Shown here one piece after another: positions 23,305 through 33,968 of a stretch of 64,000 bases of DNA. Within the stretch, counting starts at the first letter, position 1; the number at the start of each line of letters is the position of its first letter. The DNA comes from Glossina fuscipes (Eukaryota; Arthropoda; Insecta; Diptera; Glossinidae): the NCBI RefSeq assembly GCF_014805625.2, contig NW_023998414.1, positions 35,554,627 to 35,618,626 on the forward strand, read 5' to 3'. The notes under the pieces are model-generated. The model was not told the DNA's origin, searched no databases, and saw nothing but the letters and a program-made list of their open reading frames with translations. The position numbers and the translations under genes are program-made.

Positions 23305-24704
23305 TTAGGAGTCATGATGCAGTGAATCATTAATAGTTTGCTGAAGCAATTCATTACGTCTTTGGATGCCCTGAGGATTCTGTTCGCTGCCTTGTATATT
23401 TAAAAGTTTCTTGGTATCGTTAGCCCAATTGAAAGTAACAACTTGACGCTTTCGATCTACATAATCATCTTCGATAGCTATACTTAAATTGTGTAAAGAG
23501 CATATTGTTTCTAAGATTTTTCTAACTTCTTGTAAATCTCTGGCTTCTAAAGCGTACAAAGCGTTAAAACGTTTTGCCATAATGTCAAGACTGTCTTGAG
23601 CTAATTCCAAAGCTAAATCCAGTAGGCGATTAAACTTTTGCTCTCTTTGAGAACACGGGGCTGAAAAAGGCCGTATTAAGTATGATTTTAATGGAAAACA
23701 TTGATTTCCAATTAAATAGCTTTCTTTGGGCATGCTATTCTCATTCATTGTTAATATTTGTCCCATGGGAGTGTCCTCGAATGTATAATCTTGTTCTAGT
23801 TCTACAAAGCAATCAATTACCTTTTGATCAGCGTTACATACCAATTGTAATATAACCGGAATTTCTGAATCTTCGGAAGCTAAAAATATATCCAAACGTT
23901 TCATAGCCACAACACCAAAAAGTTGAGGAAATATTTTTAACCGATTATGTTGTTGAAATCCTTGAACTTCTAATTTCTGAGATAGTTGTGAATTGGGCCA
24001 TCGTATATACGTTTCATAGTTTTCAGACATTATGTGCCAAAACTGTTTGACCAACGATTCACATTCCTGTAGAGATACTTGGAAGCGGCGCGACATTTCT
24101 TCGAAATGTTCATCGGTAGTAAGTTTCCATAGCGCTAGAGAAAATATAGTTTGCGGTGGCACACCGAAGGGCAATGAAGCAGGAGTTAATAGATTACGAA
24201 CAAACTGAAATATTTTCTAAAAAATAAAAAAAAATAAAAAATAGTCCATGGGCATTTTTTTGTTTGCAAATGCTTTAGGTGACTTACCAAAAAACTCATT
24301 TTATTCATATGCAAAAAACACTCGAACTTCATATTATCAAATTCATTAAGCAAATCCAGATCTTTTATTCTAACATTTGCATTAAAAGACTTGGGCACGA
24401 ACTTTCTTTTACGTGGATTTTCCTCAATTCCTCCACATTTTTTAAATTTACTATTTGCATTCGTCACAGAAACTATAGTTGGCTGTATTTTAGAAGCACA
24501 TTCGAAGGAGAATTGTTGTTTAAGAAAAAATTCCAAATCTTCATCATCGTTTGATTCCAAAAGCGGATATTTCAGTGCAGTACTATATCCGTTTTTAATG
24601 GGATTACCATGCCAAATTCCCTTTCGTTGACTATTCGCTTCGTCAATGAGTATGTCCTTAGTAATAATTGTGGTAATATTGGTTAATAAAGCATTTTCTT
24701 CCAT
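23305..24704 (-). CDS. Domesticated PIF/Harbinger transposase-like protein (HARBI1/DPLG type)
   Basis: Two exons, 24704-24288 and 24204-23305, join at MSFL-FVRNLLTP to give 438 residues. The second exon follows the HARBI1-like layout: LPFGVPPQTIFSLALWKLTT with a helix-turn-helix-like CESLVKQFW, then the DDE-nuclease fold, with ESYLIGNQCFPLKSYLIRPF in the place of the usual GYPL..WL.TPY segment and REQKFNRLLDLALELAQDSL in the place of the ERRFN....R..VE segment. The catalytic acids look lost: the usual GVVDGTH reads GVVAMKR, and the final VE(R/N) position is not conserved as Glu. Active HARBI1 transposase acts with a separate Myb-like partner. Drosophila carries several domesticated relatives (DPLG genes). 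The first exon (139 residues, acidic and Lys-rich) is not recognised. Start: the only ATG, at 24704, after upstream TTG. The open frame and introns argue for a gene, not an active element. Confidence 0.8.
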
Positions 24705-25817
24705 CTTTCGAACGAATTTTTTCAATACATCTTTTATCGATATTATTTTCTTCTTTTTTTTTTTTTTGGGTATATAAGAACTAAAAGTGGAAGACCGATA
24801 CAAAATTAAGTTCTTTTTTTTTTTTTTTTTTAGTATATAAGAGCTAAATTTGATCAGCCCTGTAAGTGAAAAGCCTATGTAAAATGTTCTTTCTTATTTA
24901 AAACGTCTTCATTAAAAAAATGAATTATTTCTTAAGATAAATTTTGTATTTCACATTGTAAAGAGTTGCCACGTGTTGATAACAAGGATTTGCGGCAGCG
25001 GTCGGTGCTCTCAATGTTTTTGCCAATTGAGCTTAATTGACAACATCAATGTTTATATTGAGTTTTGAGGTATTAGGAAGCGAACATAATGCGTATATAT
25101 GAATTGGTGGTGGTGGAGATGGGTTTAGGGTTTACATGTAAGAAATTGTAACTATTATTTCATATATATTAATTACTACTTCTGGAACGGATAAGTTTAC
25201 AATCAATCCTTAATTCTATAAATGATTATAAGATTACCAGCCCTGGCCCTAGCTGGCGCCGACAATGGCTTCCATTGATCGAGTTTGTCCGACGATATTT
25301 TTTAGATACTTAAATATATGCAAATTTTTGCATGATTCAAAGGTACCAAAATTAAATAAAGAAAATGTGCTCTACATTTATTATTATTTTCATTACTACA
25401 GCATAACCCGCTATGTCCCTTACTGAATGAAGGATGTGAAAATAATAAATTGTATTTAATTTTTAAATCCTATTAAAAGCCATTTGCTGACCTTAAAAGC
25501 CTACATAATTAAGAACTAATAAAACGCTGATATCCCTTTCACTGTAAGCGTTTTAGTTCAGAGTTGTTAGATTTATGAATATAAGATTTTATTATAATAT
25601 ATCTGCATAGTATAGTGAATGAGAAATTAACTTTCAGAATTTTCAGAAGAAGAAGAAAATTTTCACGCATCAGCTGATCTTTTTTGCACGTGGATTGTTT
25701 TGTTTATTTCAAATCCAATATTAGATAAACTAAATATATATGCCACTATTTACTCGATCTGTTCTTAATACCGACAAATTAATAGAAATCTAAACGAAGG
25801 AATTCCATAGACAAAAA
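24705..25817. other. Divergent intergenic region between the transposase-like gene and DDX52
   Basis: Both flanking genes start here and run apart. Two T-rich runs near 24760 and 24820 each precede a similar AGTATATAAGAGCTAAA / GGTATATAAGAACTAAA string (24769-24785 and 24832-24847), so a small segment is duplicated 63 bases apart. No repeat family or other gene is seen. A promoter cannot be pinned down. Confidence 0.5.
24760..24850. repeat. Short direct duplication with poly-T
   Basis: TTCTTTTTTTTTTTTTGGGT-ATATAAGAACTAAA-type text is followed 63 bases later by TTCTTTTTTTTTTTTTTTTT-AGTATATAAGAGCTAAA-type text. Both contain TATATAAGA, which could also serve as TATA boxes for leftward or rightward transcription, although neither is well placed. 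Confidence 0.5.
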
Positions 25818-27814
25818 ATGGATGGATTCGATTTATTTAGGCAGTTAACCAGAGGGGCAAAATTTAAGAGGAGAAGACCGGCACAATCACCTGAGGTAAG
25901 TACAATGATATGTGGTACACAACTTCGACTATTATTTTATTTATTAAAGGAAGAGATTTCAAAAAAGAAACTAAAACTTGAAGAAGATCTTCTCGTACCA
26001 AACGAGGATAATAACCAGCTAAAAAATGCCATATCGGAGCGCACACATTCTGATGAAGATGAATATTCAAATTCATTTGAATTTATTTCAGGCGTGCCAG
26101 ATTCCCAAGCGAAAATGAAAAAAAAGAAAAAGAAAGTTGCAAAGCTTACTGACGCAGAACGGGAAAAGCAATTAGAAGAAAAAATGGTTGAAAGTTTGCG
26201 TAAAGAAAATCAGATAACCGTCTTAGGTAAAAATATACCACCGCCATTTACTACTTTCGAGGAATTGCATACCACGTACAACGTTAGTAAAAATTTAGTT
26301 AGAAATTTAATGAACTGCAATTATTCTCAACCGACACCTATTCAAATGCAAGCCATAACCATAATGCTGAAAGGACGGTCTTTAATGGCTTGTGCGCCAA
26401 CGGGCTCCGGCAAGACAATTGCATTTTTGACTCCTATTATTAATGATTTGAAAGTTCCCAAAAAAATTGGTTTTCGAGCTTTGATATTAGCGCCCACTCG
26501 TGAATTGGCTCAGCAAATCTACCGAGAGTGCGTGCGCTTGTGCGAGAAAACATCTTTGAAAATATACATTATTGGGAAACTTAATCAAAGTAAACCTATT
26601 GAAAGTGAATTAAGAAAGTTCGATATTTTGATTTCAACACCAAATCGAGTGCGATTTTTGTTACAACAAGAGCCACCATTATTGGATCTTAAAAGGTATG
26701 AAAAAAAGCTTTAAAGCAGATAGAATTGAATAAATAATAATAATAAAAATACTTTTCAGCGTGGAATGGTTTGTTTTAGATGAAGCAGATCGTTTAATGG
26801 AAGAAGGTAAAAATAATTTCAAAGAACAGCTTGATGACATTCTGGCTGCATGCTCTAAATCCAATAAGAAAATGGCTTTATTCAGCGCCACGTATACGGT
26901 AGCTGTAGCGAAATGGGCAATAAAAAATTTGAAAAATTTAGCTCGCGTTAATATTGGTGTACAAAACGCTGCAACTGAAAACGTGAAACAAGAATTGCTC
27001 TTTGTTGGTTCCGAAAGTGGTAAATTATTAGCAGTTCGCGATTTGGTGCGCTCTGGTCTAAAGCCTCCTGTACTCATTTTCGTACAAAGCAAGGTTAGCA
27101 TTTTATAAAAACATTGTTCAAATCATTTACATTTGTAATTATGTTACAGGAACGGGCTAAACAACTTTTTGAAGAACTTTTATATGATGGCATTAATGTG
27201 GATATTATTCATGCAGATCGCACCCAACAGCAACGGGATAATTGCGTACGAGCTTTTAGAGAAGGTCATATATGGATTTTAATATGTACCGAATTAATGA
27301 GTCGTGGCATCGATTTTAAAGGTGTTAACCTGGTCATAAATTACGATTTCCCACCATCGACCATTTCATATGTACATCGGATCGGTCGTACAGGTCGTGC
27401 CGGCAGAATCGGCAAGGCAATCACATTCTTCACACAAGATGATAAGGCGCAAATAAGAAGGTAAAGAATATAATTTGTTTGCCTATAATGCGAATGTGAC
27501 TCTATTATAAGTTTATCGCTTAATATTTAAGTATTGCGGAAATTATTAAAAATTCTGGAGGCAAGGTACCCGAATTTATGCTAAATATGAAAAAAGCGAG
27601 TAAATCGGAAAGAAAGAAACTGGCCAATTTCGCTCCAAAGCGTGAAGATATTTCTACTAAAATTAAACCTGAAGTAGCAAAGAGCGAGGAGACAAAGGTT
27701 CTTAAAAATACGAAAAACTCATCAACTCCACAAGAACACACAAGTAAAGTAAACAAAGGTGAAAAGTTAAAAAAATTGAAGAGAAAAGTCGATATAATTA
27801 AAAAAAAAGAGTAA
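25818..27814 (+). CDS. DDX52/Rok1-type DEAD-box RNA helicase
   Basis: Rok1/DDX52 is a nucleolar ATP-dependent RNA helicase needed for 18S rRNA maturation. Five exons join in frame to 583 residues (human DDX52 599): 25818-25895, 25950-26695, 26760-27093, 27150-27460, 27532-27814. The start [16 protein letters not shown] is characteristic of DDX52. Helicase motifs in order: Q motif [12 protein letters not shown], motif I APTGSGKT (near residue 175), Ia [19 protein letters not shown] (near 282), SAT in [27 protein letters not shown], and [11 protein letters not shown] (near 462). A Lys-rich tail ends the protein. Intron 1 (54 bases) is in frame and stop-free, so unspliced RNA would add 18 residues. 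The gene is convergent with hfw, with stop codons 196 bases apart, and an ATTAAA at 27844-27849 may serve as its signal. Confidence 0.95.
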
Positions 27815-28010
27815 ATTTTATAAATGATTTCTTTTTTTTTATTATTAAACATGTGTGAAAATTTTTATATTTTTTATAAAGCAAGTTTATAAAAAAAAAA
27901 AAAACAAAAAAAAAAAAACCACAAACTATGTTTAGAAGGCACTTGTTTAGAAGACACTTTTTGTTTATCGTTGGGCAACATTTAAGTTGTTAGATTATCT
28001 TAAAATACAA

Positions 28011-30004
28011 TTATGACTCACATAGCCAATCACAGGGTAATTTTGGCATTTTGCTTGCCGGCCAAGGTAGATAGCCGGCCGTTTTAAAAACCCAATAGTC
28101 ATAGGAAACTTTTGCTATTAATGCTATCAATAATATTACCTCACAGGCTATTAAATAATAAACATACGCAGTCCAATCATGTGGCGATTGACATACTTTG
28201 ATTTCTTGTAATTCCATAACACGTTGCGGCATATTACGGCAAAGAATATCATTATAATCGGGAATATCACGACTACGCTGTAACAACCAAATCTGTAATG
28301 CCATTGAATAGAAAAATGTAAACGTTTTCTTTCATATCGTACGGTTATTTATGTACCTTTAACACTTTCGCCGAATTACAATCGCAAATTAATTTATTAC
28401 CTCCCAAATATATAATGCGTCCTACATAGCTGTTTAAGACGTTGGTTAGCAGATATTCAGGCAACTGAAAATTAAAATCATAATTGAATGAGATAATTGT
28501 CAATTAGGATCAAAATGAGTTCAGTTAATTTATTGTATGTTTTTGAATACACGTCAGAAGCATGCCATTCGATGCCAGCATTATAATGCGCGTTATAAAA
28601 AGTCTCCGCGGTTTTTGTTTCTTCTTCTGAGCTTTTTTTTTTTTTTGTAGCCGGCTCTTTTCAAATGTTTCCAAACTGTCATGTGGTTGATGTTTAGTCT
28701 AAAGTCTAAGGTCCATCAGTTGCAAAAATTTCTTTGACATTGAATGTTTGAAATTTCCGGAATGGAATCGAGCAAACCGGTCCTGGGTTCATCGTTCACT
28801 CATAGCATAATCATTGTATATCTCACAAATTTTTCTGATTTTGTTCGTGTGTTTTTCTCTTCTCTCATAATAAAATCAGCATTATATAGCTTATTTCTTC
28901 AGATATTTTCATATCCATTCCATATCCAATATAACTATTTAGATGAGCACAAAACATGCAAGCTGAAATGTCATCACTTAAGCACATGCTCGATTGCGAC
29001 CATCAGGTGTGTGTTGCCCGATATATAGGCGCCAACACTACCCAGTGGCAAAAAATCGCGGAAACCTTTTATATCATCCATTATAAGTACATTAAAATGT
29101 TACTCTTATCAAAAAGTAAAAAAAAAAAAATAAATTCTTTTTTTATATGTCGTGATGTGATGGATTATTCTAGATATTGAACGAATATATCTTTGCTCTA
29201 TTTTACAATGAAAAATCTATTAACGATCCGAGAATAAGGATTATCAAGCTTTATATAATGTCTTGCTTATTATGAAATATAATATCATTTTGAAAGACTT
29301 ACCCGACTTATGGCGTTATTGCGTAAATGTATTTCTTGAAAATGATCCATAAATTTTGTACCCTCTAGATCGTGCATCGATTCTATTCGATTATTGTCGG
29401 CAAACAATTTAGCAATGCTTTGATATGTCGGATTATTATGAAATTGTTTACCGATATCTGTGATCTTTTTTAAAACATTATTATTGCATTAATATTGGAT
29501 TAATAGCAATTTATATAATATAAAATAATAATATACTTGCATTGTTGTTGGTGATATCAAAGTAAAATGTGTTTAATGGTAATTTCGAAGGCAATTCGGT
29601 TAAACCCAAATTAGAGCAATCGACGCGACAAAATATTTTCACTTCCGGTTTAGAGGGATCACCCTGCAAATTAAATCGAATTCAATAAAAGAATTTGCGG
29701 AAAACGAATGAATTATTGATAATCGTAATGAACTTACAGTTCTTATCATATGCTCGGGGGCGCAGATACAATTACCTTTACCGGGTATGATCGGGCATTC
29801 GGTGTGAAAACGTCGAGCCATCTCTAACTGATTAATCGCAATGGAATCAGTTGAATTGAACCAATGAAAATTGTTATCCAATAAACAGTACGAGCTATTG
29901 GGAGCGACAAATTTAAATCGAAATATCGTTTCCAATAGGGGCTTACACAACATTCGTTTATTATCTCTATAAAAATGAAAATATATTGATAACTTAAGTA
30001 TTTC

Positions 30005-30039
<35 letters not shown>

Positions 30040-30963
30040 GTTGTTTGTTTTTTTTTTTTTTTTTTTCCTATCATTATTATTATTATTATTATTATTTTTT
30101 TTTTGAAATTGAAATTTCATCGGTGGTTACCTTACATCCAAGGTAATGTTTTGATTTTGCTTTAATTTCGGTATTTGTGTGAGATTATTTTTTGATATAT
30201 TTAAGAATTTTAAAAACGGTGGCGCTCTCATTGTTATATTGGAGAGATTATTATTCGAAAAGTTTAGGCATTTGATTTGCGAAACGCGCGAAAATGATTT
30301 AACCAAACGGCTAATATTGCCGTCCGTTATCGCTAACGAATGCAATGTTTGAAATATGGATAATGATAAGTCCACTTCGATCATGGTCATATTGTATATA
30401 TGTAAATTCGACCAATTGCTGCTGGTGTTACGGCAAGCGGTAATCATTGATATATGCGTAATATTGCAGCAATACCAACTGTTAGTAACATTGGGATGTG
30501 GACGGCAATGGCACGTATTTATTGCCCACTGTTGTGATAAATTATCGCTAGCGTTTTCGTTATGAAAATTGAAACACAATTGCGGCTCAGCATAAAAGCA
30601 AAATTCTGGCATATTATCGGCCGAGGAAGCGGTAGCAATTGTAATCGGGGAACTTGAGACTGTCGTAGTAGTCAGTTGGGCATTATCATTTTGATTATCC
30701 ATTATTTCCATTAAGCTTGGTGTTATCAATGTTGCTTGTTGATGCTGCTGCTGCTGCTGCTGCTGCTGCCGGTGTTGTTGTTGTTGGTGCTGCTGTTGTT
30801 GCTGTTGCTGTTGCTGTTGCTCGTTTTGCTGCTGGTGCTGCTGTTGTTGTTGCAGTTGCAGTTGCAGTTGTAAGGCACGCACTTTCGTTTCATCGAGCGT
30901 AGCCCGACTTATTTGAAATACGACGGCATCGTATATTAAAAATGTCAAGAGAAATGTGTTACG
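28011..30963 (-). CDS. hfw: Halfway (hfw)-like leucine-rich-repeat membrane protein, 5' exon missing
   Basis: Exons: 30963-30131, 29966-29738, 29663-29541, 29464-29303, 28464-28357, 28292-28011; 578 residues. In Drosophila, halfway mutants arrest at puparium formation. The first exon opens mid-frame after a TTAATTGCAG acceptor with a hydrophobic signal-like stretch (RNTFLLTFLIYDAVVFQISRA), so a short upstream coding exon carrying the ATG is missing from this model. Then come a polyglutamine tract of about 45 residues (30870-30740), a Cys-rich region with CRPHPNVTNSWYCCN, leucine-rich repeats (LHSLAITDGNIS, LNFSNNNLSNITM, FDITNNNITDIG), an LRR C-terminal cap, and one membrane helix (YYLIACEVILLIALIAKVSY) before a short tail ending LPCDWLCES, which I recall as typical of halfway. 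The exon 29663-29541 junction seems to use a GC donor. The gene name rests on memory of the fly protein. Confidence 0.8.
30001..30110. repeat. (ATT)n arrays in an hfw intron
   Basis: Two ATT arrays (about 30008-30039 and 30074-30098) separated by a 22-T run, in the intron between the first two mapped hfw exons. Confidence 0.85.
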
Positions 30964-31604
30964 CTGCAATTAAAAGGAAGTAAAGAAACAAACAAACAAA
31001 CAAATAAATTTGCTTTCATCATTTTCACTTAAACTAATATTTACTTGATATTAATTTCTAAATAAAAATGCGCTTCTTCTTCCTCAATAGTCAAAAACTT
31101 AATAAAAGGTGTGCTATACGCGCAGCTAGCTGCTCCTTCATACTTCATGCAAAGCAATCGGTATAAACTATTTTTTTTATTTTTATTTTTTATTTCGATA
31201 TAATTGACATTTGCTATTAAGGTTGTTTTGTTTATTTTATAAATGGATATTGCTGTTAGGGATAAGGATAAGAGGTGCAAAGAATTATTCGTTATTTACT
31301 TTTCGACTATAAATATATTGCATGCGAGCGCATGAATTATGGGACTATATGTACAAAGAGATATGCGACAAAATTTTACTTTAACATATTTTTGCTGACC
31401 CTAATAGTTTGTACATCTTATTGAATGGATGATGATTGCAACAGGTTAGATGGAAACTTGAAAACTTAAAATTTTTGATAAGAAATTTCCATTTTTCTCT
31501 TAAATAGTACCTTTTTTACATACCAGTAACAAATAAAAACGCCATAAGGGAAGATGGCCGCCATTAGATATACCCTACATCATGCTTTAGTTATTCTTAT
31601 AACG

Positions 31605-32105
31605 ATTTTTATACTCATCACCGAAGGATGAGGGATATATTCATTTTGTCAAAACGTTTACAACGCCCAGAAAGAAGCATCAGACCCCCTCCTCTCTTTC
31701 CCATATAAACAGATTCAATTTCTGTAGGAAAGGTTAGATAAAAAAAAAGATTTAAAAAATTTCCCCAATCAAATGCGATATTTTCACATAAAATATCGTA
31801 ACACAATTACTAAGCGAATTATGGGAAACGATCGAGACAATAGCATTCGTCCTTGGGTCAAAACATGTTGGTGGACGACAAAAAATTTCATCAAAATAAC
31901 TCAAAAAATATTGGCTTGTAGGTTGAAGACAAAAATACATGCCTAGCTAGACATCAGACGGATAGACGGACAGAGAAACTTGGATCGAATCAGAAAGTGA
32001 TTCTGAATCGATTGGTATAACAAATGGTATCGACGTGTGTATCTTAAGTCCTTCTGGGTGTTACATGCGTCGGCACAAACTTACTATACTCGGTACCATA
32101 AGTGA
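31605..32105 (+). repeat. Dispersed repeat copy, TTTATACTC head and family A tail
   Basis: Begins TTTTATACTCATCACCGAAG and GATATATTCATTTTGTC, and ends GTCCTTCTGGGTGTTACATG then CACAAACTTACTATACTCGG. The middle carries TTGGGTCAAAACATGTTGG, TTTCATCAAAATAACTC and GACGGACAGAGAAACTTGG, shared with the copies at 22740-22945 and 61200-61480. Confidence 0.7.
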
Positions 32106-32639
32106 TGCAGTTTAGATGGTCAAAGTAGCTTAGAACGTCTTAGAAATGTGATTCGACCGGTATAAGAAAATGTGAACTTATTTCAATACTTTATGGGTGT
32201 GCGGTATACGTCCGCATTTAATTATCCTTGTAACAAAGTTCGAAACGAAAGTCAGTCATCTTCTCATCTGATCAACTTTCATTGACCTTTGTCTAAAATT
32301 GAAAGTTAAATATAATACAAGATATATATTTAAAAATCGGATTTTATCAAGGCAATGGATGGAAAAATAAACGATATGCGTCCGTGCGTCCAAATCATGT
32401 CATTGCGTATAGACTAAATTTCATGAAAATATGTCGAATATTGCAACGTGTATGTTAAATATACATAAGGAAACAAACGGCACACAGACAGACAGTCGCA
32501 CAAATTGGCGGACAGGCTGGTCGCTCCTTTGCCATACGCATTGACGAGTACGTTTCTACTAATGGAAACAGATCGACTCTCTAGCTACCTCTTGTTTCGG
32601 TCATAAAAAAACTACAAATAGTTTTTTTTTATGGTAAAC

Positions 32640-33470
32640 ACTCTCATAACGTCTGTCGGTCTGTCCGTCTTGTTTACTTGTGTTCAATCCACAATTTTTA
32701 AGATATTTTGATAAAATTTGCTGCATCGACGGGTTCTTACCTGAGGACGAACCCTATTGAAAATGCTTCGAATCGGTCTACTTTAGCAACCCTTTCCCAT
32801 ATAACGCTTCATTTTGAAATGTCTTTATGCGGAAGTGAAAATGAAATTTTCAAACTTTTCCGAAAAAAATTCGCTATGTAATAGTATATGTCGTTATAAA
32901 TTGGTACGAAAACTATGGGTCGGTTGGGACGATTTTTTCAGACTCCTCTCAAACGGAAACCGTGTGTTTTTACAGTAAAAAGGATTAATTTTCAATACTT
33001 CTGCACACAATACTTCTTGGCACAAAAATTCATCTGACCGAATTTGGACTACGTTTTGGCCTGTTTTTTGGATCCCAACCCAACCCAAGGGTTCTGACGA
33101 AAGGTAAGATTTTATGAGCCAAAAAGTTCTAAGCTTTCATATTTTATGATGAAATCACGCATAGGGATTTTGGATCATATAGATAAATTTTTTTGGACCG
33201 CACTATATATAGGGGCTGTCATGAAATCAAGCCCTTCTATAGCGGCAAAGCCTAATTTGTGATTTTTTCGGACGGAAACACTTGGAAGCAAATTAAGTTT
33301 GGCAAATTTAAATCACATTAACGTTTGAGTATCCTGTAAGGGCATGGCTTTCAGGAAAGTTATGCATTTACATAAAAATAATGTATAATTTTTTGTTTTT
33401 TTTGTTTTATTAATTAAGCAAAATGGTGTACGATATATAATAGTGCGACTTGCCCGATTACACTATTGTT
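32640..33470 (-). repeat. Dispersed repeat family A, long minus-strand copy
   Basis: The plus strand shows TCTGTCGGTCTGTCCGTC, TTTTTAAGATATTTTGATAA, GAGGACGAACCCTATTGAAA and CCCATATAACGCTTCATTTT in order. It continues through AGCCCTTCTATAGCGGCAAA and GGAAGCAAATTAAGTT to CGACTTGCCCGATTACAC. The second half matches 4980-5320. Confidence 0.65.
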
Positions 33471-33662
33471 ATTTGTATTCTTCTTCTTTATCTATTCAGC
33501 AATGTTGTCTTGGGCAGATGTGGAACATGTTAAGTCAAATTGAAAGTTGCTGAGTATACACTTAGAATCGAGATATCATTTTATACGTGAATATAATACC
33601 TTCTTGAAAATGTTTGTAAGGATAGAAACTGAGGCAATACGTCTTAAAGAAATTAAGATTAA

Positions 33663-33968
33663 ATGGCGAGCTACTCTTTTTTTCTTAAAGTAATCATTTG
33701 CATGTCGTACCAGGACGAGGGTATATTCAAATGCTGTTACATTCCTTTAGTAGAATTAGAATCTAAGCCATCTAAGCTCGGAGATGAATCTTTTAAGAGA
33801 CTAATGGCTTTATCGAATTCAGAAAGAGATATGTCATTTAAGAAAAAAAAAAAACTATCACGTTACCTCACTCTCGTTAAAGAATTGAATTGGATACACA
33901 AAATAAATTCTTGTACTGGTTTAGAAAATCAATTATCTAAAATTATCATTCGTTATCGGTATGGATAA
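33663..33968 (+). CDS. Unidentified 101-codon open frame
   Basis: Starts with an ATG at 33663 and stops at 33968. The product has mixed composition (Lys-rich, with an IPLVELESKPSKLGDESFKR segment) and is not a simple-sequence product except for a Lys run. A possible acceptor TACCAG ends near 33713, so it could be a terminal exon. I recognise no family and see no promoter or partner exon. Confidence 0.2.
   Translation: MASYSFFLKVIICMSYQDEGIFKCCYIPLVELESKPSKLGDESFKRLMALSNSERDMSFKKKKKLSRYLTLVKELNWIHKINSCTGLENQLSKIIIRYRYG

Noticed and set aside
25896..25949. In-frame reading of the first DDX52 intron as coding
   Set aside because: The 54-base segment has a GTAAGT donor and an AAAG acceptor, and its 18 residues do not fit the DDX52 N-terminus.
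30717..30902. Plus-strand Ala/Val-rich frame
   Set aside because: It is the antisense shadow of the halfway polyglutamine codons.
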